From: Epiperipatus broadwayi
Taxonomy: Eukaryota > Onychophora > Udeonychophora > Euonychophora > Peripatidae
Reading direction: 5' to 3'
Assembly (NCBI GenBank): GCA_028023455.1
Contig: JAQFVV010000013.1
Location: forward strand, 4,590,001 to 4,654,000
Length of the DNA: 64,000 nucleotides
The notes beneath the pieces were generated by a model that saw nothing but the letters and a program-made list of their open reading frames with translations, was not told the DNA's origin and did no database searches. Below are positions 13,931 to 26,110 of this stretch, piece after piece. The translations under genes were made by a program, and so were the position numbers. Position 1 is the first letter of the stretch. Every line of letters starts with the position of its first letter.

Positions 13931-16530
13931 GTGTGTTTATTTTATACATATAGTAAATTTGCCAGCATTACTGATTTTATTATCTATGACTTTCAAAAAA
14001 AATCTTTAAAATGTATTATATTCTATTTTATATTACTATATAATATGATCAAAGATAAATAGAAAAAGTAATAGATTATTGACACATCGTATAAATAATT
14101 TTGCTATATATGATACGGAATTATTGTTTAGGTGTGGATGATAGACTATCATTTGTATCATCTGATCTCATTTGCTTTATTGTTTTTTTGTTAAATTATA
14201 TATACTGGTACTACTTACATCTTTCATAGAACCATTTTCTCATCTGATGATAGGTGTCAGAATTTTTAGAATTGTTCACAGCTTTAACTTTTTTAGTTAA
14301 TTCAACCAATGTGGGGGGAGGGATATTTCTTCATCATTGTCATCTATCACCAAATCCTTCCCTTTTTACTTTTATTTTTTCCTAAAGGGTGGTGACCTGG
14401 TTTTCTCTTTAATTGATGAGTGTTTATAATTACCTCTTCTGGACAGATAGTGAGAGTATCCATTATGCCCAGTGATGTTTTATTTAGAAGGTTTATTATA
14501 GATGCTACGTCAATAGTAGAGTTTTGCATTAAATTGACATTAGATTGCTATTTGTTTTTATTGGTATTAGAATTGATTGAGTGTGGAGTTATTTTTCCAC
14601 TATTGTTTATGCTGATTTTTAAATTCTCTTCTGGTTTTAATGTTTGTTCTAGATATTTTCCAATTCTACTTATTGATTAGTGCTTACTTCCTTTGAACAT
14701 TGATGGGTGGGTGTTGCTATCATGTTGCAATTTAGTGCAGTACAGCTTAGAGCAGTTGATCGAGCTCTTTGCAGTGAAAGTAATTAATATTTTAAATCCT
14801 AAAGAATACAATGTAAAACAATAATTAGAAAATCTAGAGAGAGAGAAAAAAAGCAGAAATGAAGGATGATGTTGATTATGTGTAGAAAATCAGGGAAAAT
14901 TAGGAAAGAAAAAAGAGAAGAAAAGAAGTTATGGCAATGATTATAATTTTATATTGATACATTTAGAGGTATCTGAAAAGTTAGGTTCAGAATTTTACAG
15001 AAAGGTTGACAGAGATGGGTAGAAAAAAAGATGTCTGAATTGAATAATGTTTAATATGATAAAAAAAAAAAGATTATGAATTTAAAATTTTTGTAAAATG
15101 AAATAATATGATAGAGAAAAATAAAAATGTTTATTTACACAAAAGGCAAAAATCAAATAAAAATAAAGAGTGCAAAAAAAAAAAAGAACACATGAGGAGT
15201 AATAAAATGTTATTGAGAAACAAGTAGTAGGAGAAAAGAAAATGTTCAAAATACACTTAAGATAGAATGAGTGAATTTTTTAATTCAGGGAATTAACAGT
15301 GCAGAGATAATTGTGAACATTTTTGATAAATATTATAAGAAATTATGAAGAAAAGGCTGCACAATATTGTTAAATACAGAGAAAAAAGAATGCAAAGATA
15401 GGAAAAAACTAAAAAATGTTTTCAATAAATTTATAATAAAAATTTTGGGTGATAGGAAATTGAGAAGTGAATCTTTATCAATTCAAAAGAAGATAGATTG
15501 AAATTAGCAATAGGTAGATTTTAAAAAAAAAAAGCAAATTAGAATAGATATGTATGCAAGAGTTGATTGAAAAGAAAGTTTTAATAAAATTAAAGATAAT
15601 AAATAAATTCCAGATGATTGAAAGATTGAGATATAATGAAAAGATAAAAGATTGATAACTAGCTGTAGACTATCAATAATAATTTCTATATGTTATAAAA
15701 TATTTACATGTATATTAATGGAGAATTTGGATGGAAGAGCATAAAATCTAAAATTAATTGAGGGATTTCATTCAGGAGAAATGTCTTACAGATAGAACAA
15801 ATAAATAACTTTTACTTATAAATAGAGCTGAAACAAAACAGTAAATCTTGAAAAAATTTAAATGTGAAATTAGAATGAAACAGAAATTTTTATTGTCATT
15901 ATTATGATTCATTTTGTTTCTAAGAGAATGGAAAGTTGAAATGAAAAAAATCAGGATTTATATAGTGGAAAGGCCAGATCTTTTATTTGTATGAATTTCA
16001 ATTTTTTTGCAAATAGTGTAAAGATTACGGAGTTATTATTAGAAAAGTGAATAAATCTACGATATGAGAAAATTAAAAACTGAAAGATGAAAAATGAGTA
16101 TATTTACATTGGGTTGGAAAAGTGAAGAACTATAGATGTTATGATGACCGTGGATTGAATTACAAGGCAGGTAAATAAGTAGATAAATAAAATATTAGAA
16201 AAGTGGAATGGAATATTTTATTTATATTAACAATATTTTGATATAAGTAGTCTGTTAATTGAATTATTAGTTCAAGCAATGGGTTGTTTTTAGTTTCATA
16301 AGAATCAATAATTGACTAATTTGCTTTCAGCATTTTTATTAGAAGTAGTTTTCTGCCTTTTATGAATAGCAGATTATCAATATGAGAAACAAGAATAGAA
16401 TTTAAAATAGAATTACTAAAAGACATTAAAAAAAAAGTCTCTTTTAAGTAAAATAAAAACTCAGCCCTTAAAAAAAAGTTTCCCTTATACAGTATGATTT
16501 CTTGTATATGTTGATATATTGAAGATATTT
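13931..16530. other. Possible LINE ORF1 remnant, then a purine-rich stretch
   Basis: Upstream (in minus sense) of the LINE, a 60-codon minus frame at 14529-14347 is rich in Lys and Asn and could be an ORF1 remnant; this rests on position only. From about 14820 to 16200 the plus strand is strikingly A/G-rich and C-poor, with many A-runs. I see no coding pattern there. Confidence 0.35.
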
Positions 16531-17855
16531 CTTAAGTTCTTGAATAATTTTTTTAAACAATTTGTTAATTTTAGTCATTGCACAATTTCTTCTTCTGTTA
16601 AGTCTTTTGACAAGATTAATAATTTTAAAATGGAAAGTAATGGAGAATATGTATCAATCTCTTAATAAGTTAAGTAGTATTGATGTTCTTGAATCTGTAT
16701 TGATTAAAAATGGATCTTTGTCTAAGAATAAAATTAAAGTTATTAAAAATTTGCTCTTATTTTTGGAGGAATTTAAAGTATTTTACTTATAATGGTAATT
16801 TTTTATAAGATTAGGGATTATTAATAAGGTTTGATTATATTTAAAGTTATTTGTTAGATATGAAGTTGTTAAATAAGTTTGTTTTGATTCTTTTATAAAA
16901 TATGTTGTAGAAGGAGGAAGGGAGGGTAGATTTATTGGTGATAAGAAATACAAAGAATAATTGTTTGGGGATATACTCACTATGGTAAGAGGTTTTAAGA
17001 TCTAAAATTAAACCTGATAGTTATCAATCTCACTTTCATAAAGTAGCTGCTTTTGGAAATTATTGCTATAGAAATTAGAGATTAAATAGTTATAATACGG
17101 TTGCTTTGTTTCAATAATATCAATTTATAAAGATTATTTGAGTATTGACTACTCTGATAAATTTGTTAAAAGTACTTTATTTAATAGTAATCATAGTGAT
17201 GTTAATAATTGTAATAATGTCAAAGTTATATAAAGAAAAATATTTTAACTCTTTGTCTTTTAAATTGTCTTCTTATAGAATTGCAAGATATTTGGAAATA
17301 AGAAAATTGCTTGGAAGAGGTGTATTACATTGAATAATTTATTAAATAATACAAAGATAATTTTTGATAGAAAGATGATTCCTAGAGTAGTGTACATTAT
17401 CTCATTTTTATAAGAAGTTATATAAAGATCATAGTAGTTTGAGCTTAAATGAAAGAATAAAATTACATAAAAGTAGGATTATAAATAAATATCTTAATTC
17501 TGCTTTATATATCCATGAAAAAGATACATACCACACTATTAGTTTTGATGAGGCTATGGTTGTCTTTGAAAAAAATGAAATAATTTTTATTGTTAAAAAT
17601 TTATGATTCTGAAGCAATAAACTTGTTTAAGAGTACTTTTAACATTAAGAGTATGTGGAATGTATTTGGGAATTATGGGTAATAATATACATTTGTTGAT
17701 ATGCTTTTTGTCCTTTGCACTTGAGAAGTCTGTTTTTTGTCAGAGAAACTAATGGTTGTGCTACAGATTTTATTTTATTTGGCTAGTCTTGTTTAATTTT
17801 GAATTTGGAGTAATTTTAATTATGTTCACATATATGTTAAAAGTCTACAATAAAA
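16530..17855 (+). pseudogene. Penelope-like element, family 2, copy C (decayed)
   Basis: Nearly collinear with the better copy at 23425-24975. It starts at the same block (TTGAATAATTTTTTTAAAC) and keeps the peptide KNGSLSKNKIKVIKNLLLFL. A stretch near 16620-16650 has lost most of the RT motif A region by deletion. The GIY-YIG part (about 17370-17660) and the 3' tail (CACTTGAGAAGTCTG at about 17720, then ATTTGGAGTAATTTTAATTA) are recognisable. Stops and frameshifts are frequent. It is a dead copy useful for reconstructing family history. Confidence 0.7.
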
Positions 17856-18296
17856 CTTATTTCAACTCCTTTGAAGAGCACATATAACAATAATCCAATC
17901 TATAAATGCCATCTATTGGATACTGCTACTATTACTATTACTACTGCTACCCCGGTCACAGCTGACACTGCTGCTGCTGGTACTCTATACAGAATTTAAC
18001 TGCAAAAAATTTAGAATATTTGGTTTAATCACCATCACAAGAGAAATTTTTTGCATATAATCTGTGTTAATCATAATATGGTCAGTATTACAAATGGTCT
18101 AACAATATGCTAAGATATAGTTTTATATATATAAATTCCGACTCTTTCAAAGCCTTTTTTTTAATAACCTTCTATCTCTAACCATTTACCATTATAAATG
18201 TTGAACAATGTGGCAGTTGTGAATATATAAATGTGCCTATAAATCTTATCATTATAACTACAAATATGGTAGTTTAAGAAATCATACATATTCTAT
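17856..18296. other. Short AT-rich spacer with trinucleotide-like run
   Basis: At about 17920-17990 there is an imperfect run of CTA/CTG-type triplets (TACTGCTACTATTACTATTA and onward). Nothing else was recognised. Confidence 0.4.
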
Positions 18297-18300
18297 GTTA

Positions 18301-20530
18301 TGTAACGAGCACAGACGTTCGTTACATTGTTGTTTTTTTTTTTTATTTATTTATTAAACATGAAAGTAAATTAAAAAGTTCGCATTTAAAAATTTTCTTT
18401 AAGAATTAAAAATTGAAATTAAATATCAATTTAAACTCTTATATATTAAATCGCACAGATAATGAAAAATTATTAAAATAAAAATTTATTAAAGAAAAAG
18501 TATTTTAAAACTAAATTTTAAAAAGATTTGGAGATGAAATTATATCTTTAAATTTATCTTTAAATATATTTTTGATTTGGAAAACAGGTTAATTAATCAG
18601 AAATGGAAATGATTGTTAATTAGTTAAATGTAAACCAGCCTTCGGCATTTAAATGTAAAAACACCAGTCAGATAAGAAAACAATAGAAACTGTTAGCAAA
18701 TAAGAAGAAATCCCTATGGAATCGGACCGCAGCGAAAGGACCATCGCATCGGTGACGTAATGTAAATTCAATCCTTCACATTAATATAAAAGGAAAATTT
18801 TGGAAATTATTAATCAGTGACTGGAAATTGATTATTACGATGTGACTATATGTAGTAGTCCGGAGTTGGAGGAATTGACAGACGCACGGTCAATTCTTTC
18901 AGCTGTTAAAGAAGGGAGAAATGAACTATCGTTTCCTACATTGAGGACCAACTAAATTAAAAAAACCTCCGAATGAATAAATAAAACAACGGCTAAATGG
19001 ATACCAATTTTAGGACGGCGTGGGAATTTACGTTCATGGCAAGCAACGGATAAAGTTGGACGTTTTAAAAATCGTAAGAACTTATATATTCACTTGAAAC
19101 AATAAGAACTCTAAATTTTAAAACTTTTTAGTAAATAATGCAATAGAATCCTATCTGACCAAACTAAATTCTTCATTAATAATGTTATTTGATGTATTTT
19201 TTTTTCTTATTTATTTTGTAAAATCATTTCCATTTATTTATTTTTTGTTCTTTAAGTTTTATTATGATTTTTGTTTTCCGTTAAATTAATTATAAAAATG
19301 TTAAACTTAAGTCGGGTGTGAATGGCTGTATAGATTTGTAAAGTTATATTAGGGGAGGGTAATCTTGGGTTATTTATGTCGTTGTTAGATTGGGTCAATG
19401 GATTGGATATATTGATGTAGTTAGTAAATGTAATCGGAGATTCGCTACGGGCAGAATCGTTTATATATACGCCGCACTCACCCGTTTGCCTATGGAAGGA
19501 ATTATAAGACGGAGAACGCAGTTCCTTTCTATGGAGTTTTTTTTTTTATTGTTCTTCTCGTTAGATAGATGTAATATTCCTATCTGATTGAGAGTCAATG
19601 TCTTTTCTTAATTCTTTTGGTGCTGCCGTATTTCGTATTACATTGAATACATCGATGTATCAGATGGATTGATGTCAGTTTGACTGCGAATTTTAGCCTA
19701 AGGTTAAATAGGGATAGAATATTTTAATTTCAATGCAAATCTATGTAGTATTCATACTCGACCCTAAATAAAAATGCATTAAATTTAGGTTGTTTATAGA
19801 CGCTTGCATGGATTATCGGTTAACTATGTTTTGCGTTTTCATATTTGATCAAAATATATAGACATTCGATAAATAATGATACCTTACGGTGAGTATCTAA
19901 AATGTATTTATTCGGATGTCTTTTAAGTTATTGGTGACAATGCAAGTATCTTATGGTGAATACTATTGGGTTACGTATAAATTTCCCTCCGCAATTGTCA
20001 GTAATCAATGATTTTATATTTTGATCGTTTATGTTTATTTTGAAATGTTTTTAACCGTGTAATCTATGTAACCGATCTATAGCAACTTATTATAACAGGC
20101 TTTTATAATCCCATCTGTGCGAACTTAATTAAAATGTAAACTTATAATATAATAGAAATTTAAATGTAAATTAAAGTCAAAAATCAAAGTTAAAAATAAT
20201 GTTAAATGTTAAAATGTAAAACTAATACTAAAATAATTTTAAATCTTATATATATGTGCATAAATAAATGTTTGTATGTTAATTACTGGCAGTGGCTTAT
20301 TTTATTTATTTTTTAATGTTGAAATCTAATTAGATAAGATCTTATATTATTTAATCTCTGCTACTCCCTGAGCTAGTGACATGGCTAACGACCGGAACCA
20401 AAATATTTAAAAAAAAAAAATTTTTTTTTTGACTTACGTATCTGCCTACTTATAAATTTTTCTAGGTTCAAATGCCTAGATGGCGCCCTGTAGTGCAGTT
20501 TACGCAAGTCGCATTCTCCGTATCGTTACA
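18301..20530. mobile_element. Solo LTR (2,230 bp) flanked by a GTTA target duplication
   Basis: The segment begins TGTAACGA and ends TCGTTACA, a perfect 8-bp terminal inverted repeat with the TG...CA ends of an LTR. It is bounded by GTTA at 18297-18300 and GTTA at 20531-20534, a 4-bp target duplication as made by LTR-retrotransposon integrases. The inside is richer in G+C and CpG than its flanks and has a TATA-like TTAATATAAAAGG near 18781. The longest open frame (65 codons at 19390-19587) has no recognisable domain. No gag or pol is present, so recombination to a solo LTR is the simplest reading. A DNA transposon with very short inverted repeats is less likely. Orientation is undetermined. 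Confidence 0.75.
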
Positions 20531-20534
20531 GTTA

Positions 20535-22540
20535 AGTTTAGTGATTTATTTGATATATTATTTATACATATTTGAAATAAAAGGATTGTGATTACATATT
20601 ATACATATATATTAGTACAGTGATATTAAGAAAATAAAGAAGTGTAAGAATGAGTAATGGATTATAGTTAGGCAAATTGATGGACAAACTAACATAAAAA
20701 AATTAAATTAAATTAGACAGATCAACAAAGTAGTAATATAATAATACAGGCAATAGAGGAATTTAGGAAGAAGATAATAGGTGACTGCTATGTTAAATAA
20801 TTAAATAAGTCCAATGGTCATTTGGAATGAGGAGTAATCCAACTGATGATGAATAGATTTGAAAAAATGTTTGAACAATGAAAAGCAATAAAAGTCAAGT
20901 GTGAAATCAAATGAGAAATATATTCAGCAGAATGGTGAACATGGATAGTAAAATGACAGCATCAAAACAAAAATAGAAAGAACTCAAAACACCATAAGAA
21001 AATATAAAAGTAATGAAGATTTGAAACTATGATAGACTAAACTGATGGGATTATTATGGATAAGGCTAGGGAAAATAAAGAAACTCGATATGAAACATTT
21101 TGCAAAAAATAGTGCAAACATAATTGCAATGCCATATTCTGAACATAATGTTGTAATGAATGACACTAGTAAAGGTCTCGATTTAGTTAAACACCTAAAG
21201 TAGAGGCATTAGAAAAAGATAAAAAATATCTAAAGATGAGGAGAGGGAAACTCTCAGGTCCATCTGAGAAGGCTAAAAAAGTCAGTGGAAAAATGTCATC
21301 CCAGGCATATTAAAGCAGTAACAAGCAATACAAAAAAATACTTCCAGGCATAAGGCAAATAATAAGTCTAAAGGTACCATTGTATACAAGCAAAACCAAG
21401 TTTAAATTACAGAAAAACTATAGAAAATAGCAGAAGTTTTGATAATGTATATAGATATGAAATCAATCTTGGATGTGTATAATGGATGATGATTATAGAA
21501 ATAAATAAATAACTAGGTAAATAAAGCTTAAATTTATAAAATATAAAAGATAAATAATGAAATTAATATATAAAAGAGATGAAATTTATTGTCGTTATTG
21601 TTAATGATGTTTGAAAAAATGATGGAGAATATGTGTGAAATATGCAAAGATCTCAAAAATCATTGATGAATCAAATGTTGTGATATTACCAAATTCACCA
21701 ATTCAAAGTAGAGTGGATAAATTGCAAATGTGCTTGCATCTGAAACATTTTTTGTTGAAGAATAATGGATTTTACCCATAAGCAAGACATGTTAAATCTT
21801 AATGTTTAAAAGGATGGAGAAAAAGAAATAAAGTGAATGGTTTATTCTCTCACAAATATCATCTATTTCCTTATAATGATCAATATTTCAACAAATTTCT
21901 GATAAAATGAGAGAGTAAAAATCTTCTGTCCAGAATTAAGGCTTAAATCAAACACTACAATGAATTCTGATGGTCTAAAATTCTTTATGCTTCTCTAGAT
22001 AGTCGTAAGGTCTCTAAAAGAAAAGATTATGATCATTTAACTTTAGTATTTTATTGCATTGAATACCTAAGAGTTCATAATTTAATGTTTTGGATTTAAT
22101 TTTAGATTTCCAGACATTTGAAAATTTTTTAAATAATTTTGAAAGATGAAAGATATTCATTTGGATTATAACAATAAATTAGAAATATATAAAATATTTT
22201 CTTCAAAGAGTACCCCCCCCCCAAAAAAAAAAAAGCCATACAGGAATATTTATTATTGTATTTTTAAATAGTTTCTTGATTTCCCTATGCTCTGACTGAA
22301 TCCTAAAGAACACTTTTTGATTATTAGATTTGAATACAAGATACTTTTCACCATATGTCAAAATTATGAATAACATTTTTTTAAATTAAAACATCAAGAA
22401 CTACAACATCTTACTATATATCTCTGGGTAGATGAAATGAAATACATGCAAGATGATTGGAAAATCAAAAAGATGAACAGGTAGAAACTTTCACACACAT
22501 ATATAAACATTAAAAGCATAAAGCTAAACTAGTCAATAAA
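20535..22540. other. AT-rich stretch without recognised gene
   Basis: Plus-strand sequence rich in A and G with many stops. No family signature was recognised. A C-run followed by an A-run at 22213-22233 is a slippage-prone site. Confidence 0.45.
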
Positions 22541-23412
22541 TAATCAAAATTATCCCAAATCTACAACTCAACTAGAGTAGCCAAAAAATATACAAATATA
22601 AACTCTAAAACACAACCAATGATTTCACTGCTACAGGCAGACTTCTCAAATGTAAATAACTACAAAAGAACAACATATTTAAACTAAACATTACTCACAA
22701 TTCCATTACCTCCCATACACCCTTAATATTAAAAGAACTTAGTTAATTGCTTCAGAATCATAAAATTTAATAATACAGATTCTTTAATTCTTCTTTTCAT
22801 TTCATTTTTCTCAAAGAAGACAACCTTAGTTTCATCAAAATTAATAGTGTGGCCTGTATCTTTTTCATGGATATATAAAGCAGAACTAAGATATTTATTT
22901 CTAACCCTACTTTATGTAGCTTTATTTTTTCATTTAAGTTCAAACTACTCTGACCTTTATATATATACCTTCTTACAAAAACAAGGGATAATGTAAACTA
23001 CTCCAGGAGTCTTTCTATCAAAAATTTCCTTTATATTATTTAATAAACTATTCAAAGTAATATTCCTTTTTCAAGCAATTTTCTTATTTCCAAACAAATT
23101 AATATTTTTACATACAATTCTATAAGAAGACAATTTAAATGGCAAAGAAATAAAATCATACCTTACTTTAGTCTTTACATCATTACAAATATTACTACTA
23201 TTAAATAAAATACTTTTAACAAATTTATCAGAGAAGCCAACCCTCAAATAATTTTGATAAAATTGACCTTCTTGAAACAAAGCTACCCCATTAGAATTAT
23301 TTAATCTCTTATTCCTAAAACTATAATTTCTCAAATCAGCTATTTTACGACATACAAATTAATTGCTATAAGGTTTAATTATAGACCTTAACTCTAATGA
23401 TTTCATATCAGC
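22541..23412 (-). pseudogene. Penelope-like element, family 2, inverted 5' copy
   Basis: Reverse complement of the 3' part of the adjacent plus-strand copy, ending near 22541 at the same place as that copy's tail. The 87-codon minus frame 23334-23071 (with VALFQEGQFYQNYLRVGFSD) matches the plus-strand frame near 24180-24400. Further along the minus strand come the GIY-YIG segment (VVYIIPCFCKKVYI, about 23010-22970) and HEKDTGHTINFDE (about 22870-22830). The junction with the direct copy is at about 23412-23425, so the two lie head to head with almost no spacer. This matches the inverted 5' duplication known in Penelope elements. Confidence 0.8.
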
Positions 23413-23424
23413 TAAGATGTTTAT

Positions 23425-24975
23425 GAATATTAAAACTCTCAAAGATAGTTTTCCTTTAAGATTTATTTTTGACTTTATAGGTAGTGTTGGGAGGATATTT
23501 CTACTCTTGAATAATTTTTAAAACAATTTGTTGATTTTGGTCATTACATAGTTTCTTCTTCTTTTGAGGTATTTGATAAGATTACTAATTTTAAAATGGA
23601 AAATAATTGGGTATTTGGTAGTTTGGATATTGAAAATATGTATCCGTCTGTTAATAGATTAAGCAATATTGATGCTCTTGTCCGTGTTGGTTAAACATGG
23701 ACATTTGTCAAAGAATAAGATTAAAGTTACTAAAGATTTGGTTTTATTATTGGAGAATTCTATGTATTTTATATATAATGGTAATTTTTATAAGATTAAG
23801 GAAGGATGGATAATAGGTTATATTATTTTTCCTTTAATTTGTTCAGTTTATATTAATTATTTGGAAGAGGAAATTATTATTAAAGGATTGTTTATATTTA
23901 AAGTTATTTGTTAGATATGTGAATGATTGTTTGTAGTTGAGAATGATAAATTGAAAGAGTTGGTAAATGAGTTTAATTGTTTTGATCCTTCTATAAAATA
24001 TGTTGTAGAGGGGGGGGGTAGATTTTGTTAAATTAAATTTTTTAGATCTATTGGTGATTAGAAATGTAAAGAATAATTGTTTGGTATGTAGTCATTATGT
24101 TAAGAGTAAAGAGCTCAGGTCTATAATTAAACCTCATAGCTATCAATCTGTCTCTCATAAAGTAGCTGCTTTAAGAAATTATTGTTATAGAAATAAGAGA
24201 TTAAATAATTTTAATGGGGTAGCTTTGTTTCAAAAAGATCAATTTTATAAAAATTATTTGAGTGTTGGCTACTCTAATAAATTTGTTAAAAGTATTTTAT
24301 TTAATAGTAGTAATATTTGTAATGATGAAAAAGATAAAGAAAAATATGATTTTATTTCTTTGCCATTTAAATTGTCTTCTTATAAAATTGTATGTAAAAA
24401 TAGTAATTTGTTTGGAAATAAGAAAATTGCTTGGAAAAGGGTATTACTTTGAATAATTTATTAAATAATACAAAGAAAATTTTTGATAGAAAGACTATTC
24501 CTGGAGTAGTGTATATTATCCCTTGTTTTTGTAAAAAGGTATATATAGATCAGAGTAGTTTGAGCTTAAATGAAAGAATAAAGGTACATAAAAGTAGGGT
24601 TAGAAATAAATATCTTAGTTCTTATTTATATATCCATGAAAAAGATACAAGCCACAGTATTAATTTTGATGAAGCTAAGATTGTCTTCTTTGAGAGAAAT
24701 GAAATAAGAATTAAAGAATCTTTATTATTAAAAATTTATGATTATGAAGCAATTAACTTATTTAAAAGTTCTTTTAATGTTAAAGGAGTATGGGAGATAA
24801 GTGGAATTGTGGATAATGTTTAGTTTAAATATGTGATGTGTTATTTTGTAGTTCTTTACACTTGAGAAGTCTGCTTGTAGCAATGAAACAATTGGCTGTG
24901 CTTTAGAATTTTTTTTTTTTTGGCTAGTCTGGTTGAGTTGTGGATTTGGAGTAATTTTGATTATATATATATATA
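23425..24975 (+). pseudogene. Penelope-like element, family 2, direct copy (RT plus GIY-YIG)
   Basis: Truncated at the 5' end inside the RT. Across three frames it shows KTLKDSFPLR (RT motif 2, about 23430), GSLDIENMYPSVN (motif A with catalytic Asp, about 23610-23650), a degraded motif B (GNFYKIKEGWIIGYIIFPLI, about 23780-23840), RYVNDCL (about 23912-23932; Y-V-D-D changed to Y-V-N-D) and then the GIY-YIG domain: VVYIIPCFCKKVYI at about 24506-24547 and HEKDTSHSINFDEAKI about 24640-24690. The last frame (24431-24823, 130 codons) is intact to its stop. Frameshifts include one at a G-run at 24009-24017. The 3' tail ends near 24975, about 40 bp from the host exon donor. Confidence 0.85.
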
Positions 24976-25015
24976 CTGAAAATCAAGATCATTCAATATG
25001 TGGACTAATAATTAC

Positions 25016-25119
25016 CTTGGTCACAGAAGGTTGCTTAGAAAAAGACATTCCAATTACATTCTGAGACTTTAGTATAATTTCTTGATCCATAAATTCACCT
25101 TCCTCAATAGTAGCATTAC
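25016..25119 (-). CDS. Nitrobindin/THAP4-like gene, internal exon 3 (of those found)
   Basis: A 104-bp exon on the minus strand. The acceptor is TTTTATTTTCAG ending at 25120 and the donor AAG|GTAATT begins at 25015. After two bases that complete the Gly codon begun in the previous exon, 34 codons follow, starting NATIEEGEFMDQEI and ending SFSKQPSVTK. This matches the nitrobindin-domain region with a Glu-Glu-Gly-Glu strand turn followed by an I-S-F-A-K-type strand, in the same order as in THAP4 C-terminal domains. The exon ends in phase 0, so a final exon with the last strands and the proximal heme His is expected further left. I did not find it. The splice phase with 33280-33389 is exact. Confidence 0.85.
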
Positions 25120-25193
25120 CTGAAAATAAAATAAAAAAACAATTATAGTTCTATAAAAGAAATTAATTTCTTTTGAATATAAGGTATTTTCCT

Positions 25194-25204
25194 ACTATAA
25201 TACA
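25194..25204. repeat. Left target-site duplication of Penelope family 1 element
   Basis: ACTATAATACA here and at 28592-28602. This is an 11-bp duplication framing the element at 25205-28591. Confidence 0.8.
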
Positions 25205-25632
25205 ATATCAATAATTATGCGCTTATAACGCTCGTTAAAGTAATTTATTTAAAGCTCAGCGCTTTCAAAGCTCTATGGCTTCATAGTCATAGCTGTGCGC
25301 GGTTGATAGTGATGAGGGGGAGTATTCAAATTTATGTTAATTAGATGTTTCGGTATTTTATTTAAAATATTGCTTGAACTAGTTTATCCATCTTTTTGAA
25401 ATGGCAAAACAAGTGTCTTTTCTATTTATTGATTAGGTGTCATTATTTATGAAATATGCCTCCTTTATTTTGCGCCTATGGTCATTACTCTCTTTGCACA
25501 CTATTCTGGGATTGGTGGGTTCAAATCTGTGTCCAGTAGCTTTTTCATGTTCCACGAATGCTGATGTAGACTCCTTATTGTTCATTGCCCTTTTATACAT
25601 ATATATGTGCTGGGATGCTCTGTTTGTAATGG
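25205..25632 (-). repeat. Inverted pseudo-LTR of Penelope family 1
   Basis: Reverse complement of about 28150-28591. It contains an antisense copy of the GIY-YIG C-terminal coding part (71-codon minus frame 25648-25433, with HEKATGHRFEPTNPRIVCKE). It meets the direct copy at a hairpin centred on GGGATGCTCTGTTTGTAATG / GTAGCATCCC (about 25615-25640). Confidence 0.85.
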
Positions 25633-26075
25633 TAGCATCCCAGCACATTTATAATGTATAAAAAGGCACTGAACCACAAGGAGTCTATATCAGCATTCGT
25701 GGAACATGAAAAAGCTACTGAACACAGATTTGAACCCACTTACTCCAGAATAGTGTGCAAAGAGAGTAATGACCATAGGCACAAAATAAAGGAGGCATAT
25801 TTCATAAATAATGACACCCAATCAATCAATAGAAAAGATACCTGTTTTGCCATTTCAAAAAGATGGATAAACTAGTTCAAGCAATATTTTAAATAAAATA
25901 CCGAAACATCTAATTAACATAAATTTGAATACTCCCCCTCATCACTATCAACCGCACACAGCTATGATTATGAAGCCATAGAGCTTTGAAAGCACTAAGC
26001 TTTAAATAAATTTAATAATATATAACTTCTTTAACGAGCATTATAAGGGCATAATTATTGATATTATATGACTTA
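25633..26075 (+). repeat. Direct pseudo-LTR of Penelope family 1
   Basis: Direct copy of 28165-28591. It carries the GIY-YIG tail again (frame to 25875 ending FAISKRWIN) and the 3' non-coding part ending GCATAATTATTGAT. It differs from the 3' copy by scattered substitutions only. In Penelope elements this segment is thought to supply the promoter; no promoter motif is evident here. Confidence 0.85.
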
Positions 26076-26110
26076 TGAGAAGTTTATAAACAAATTTTCA
26101 TTACAGAAAT

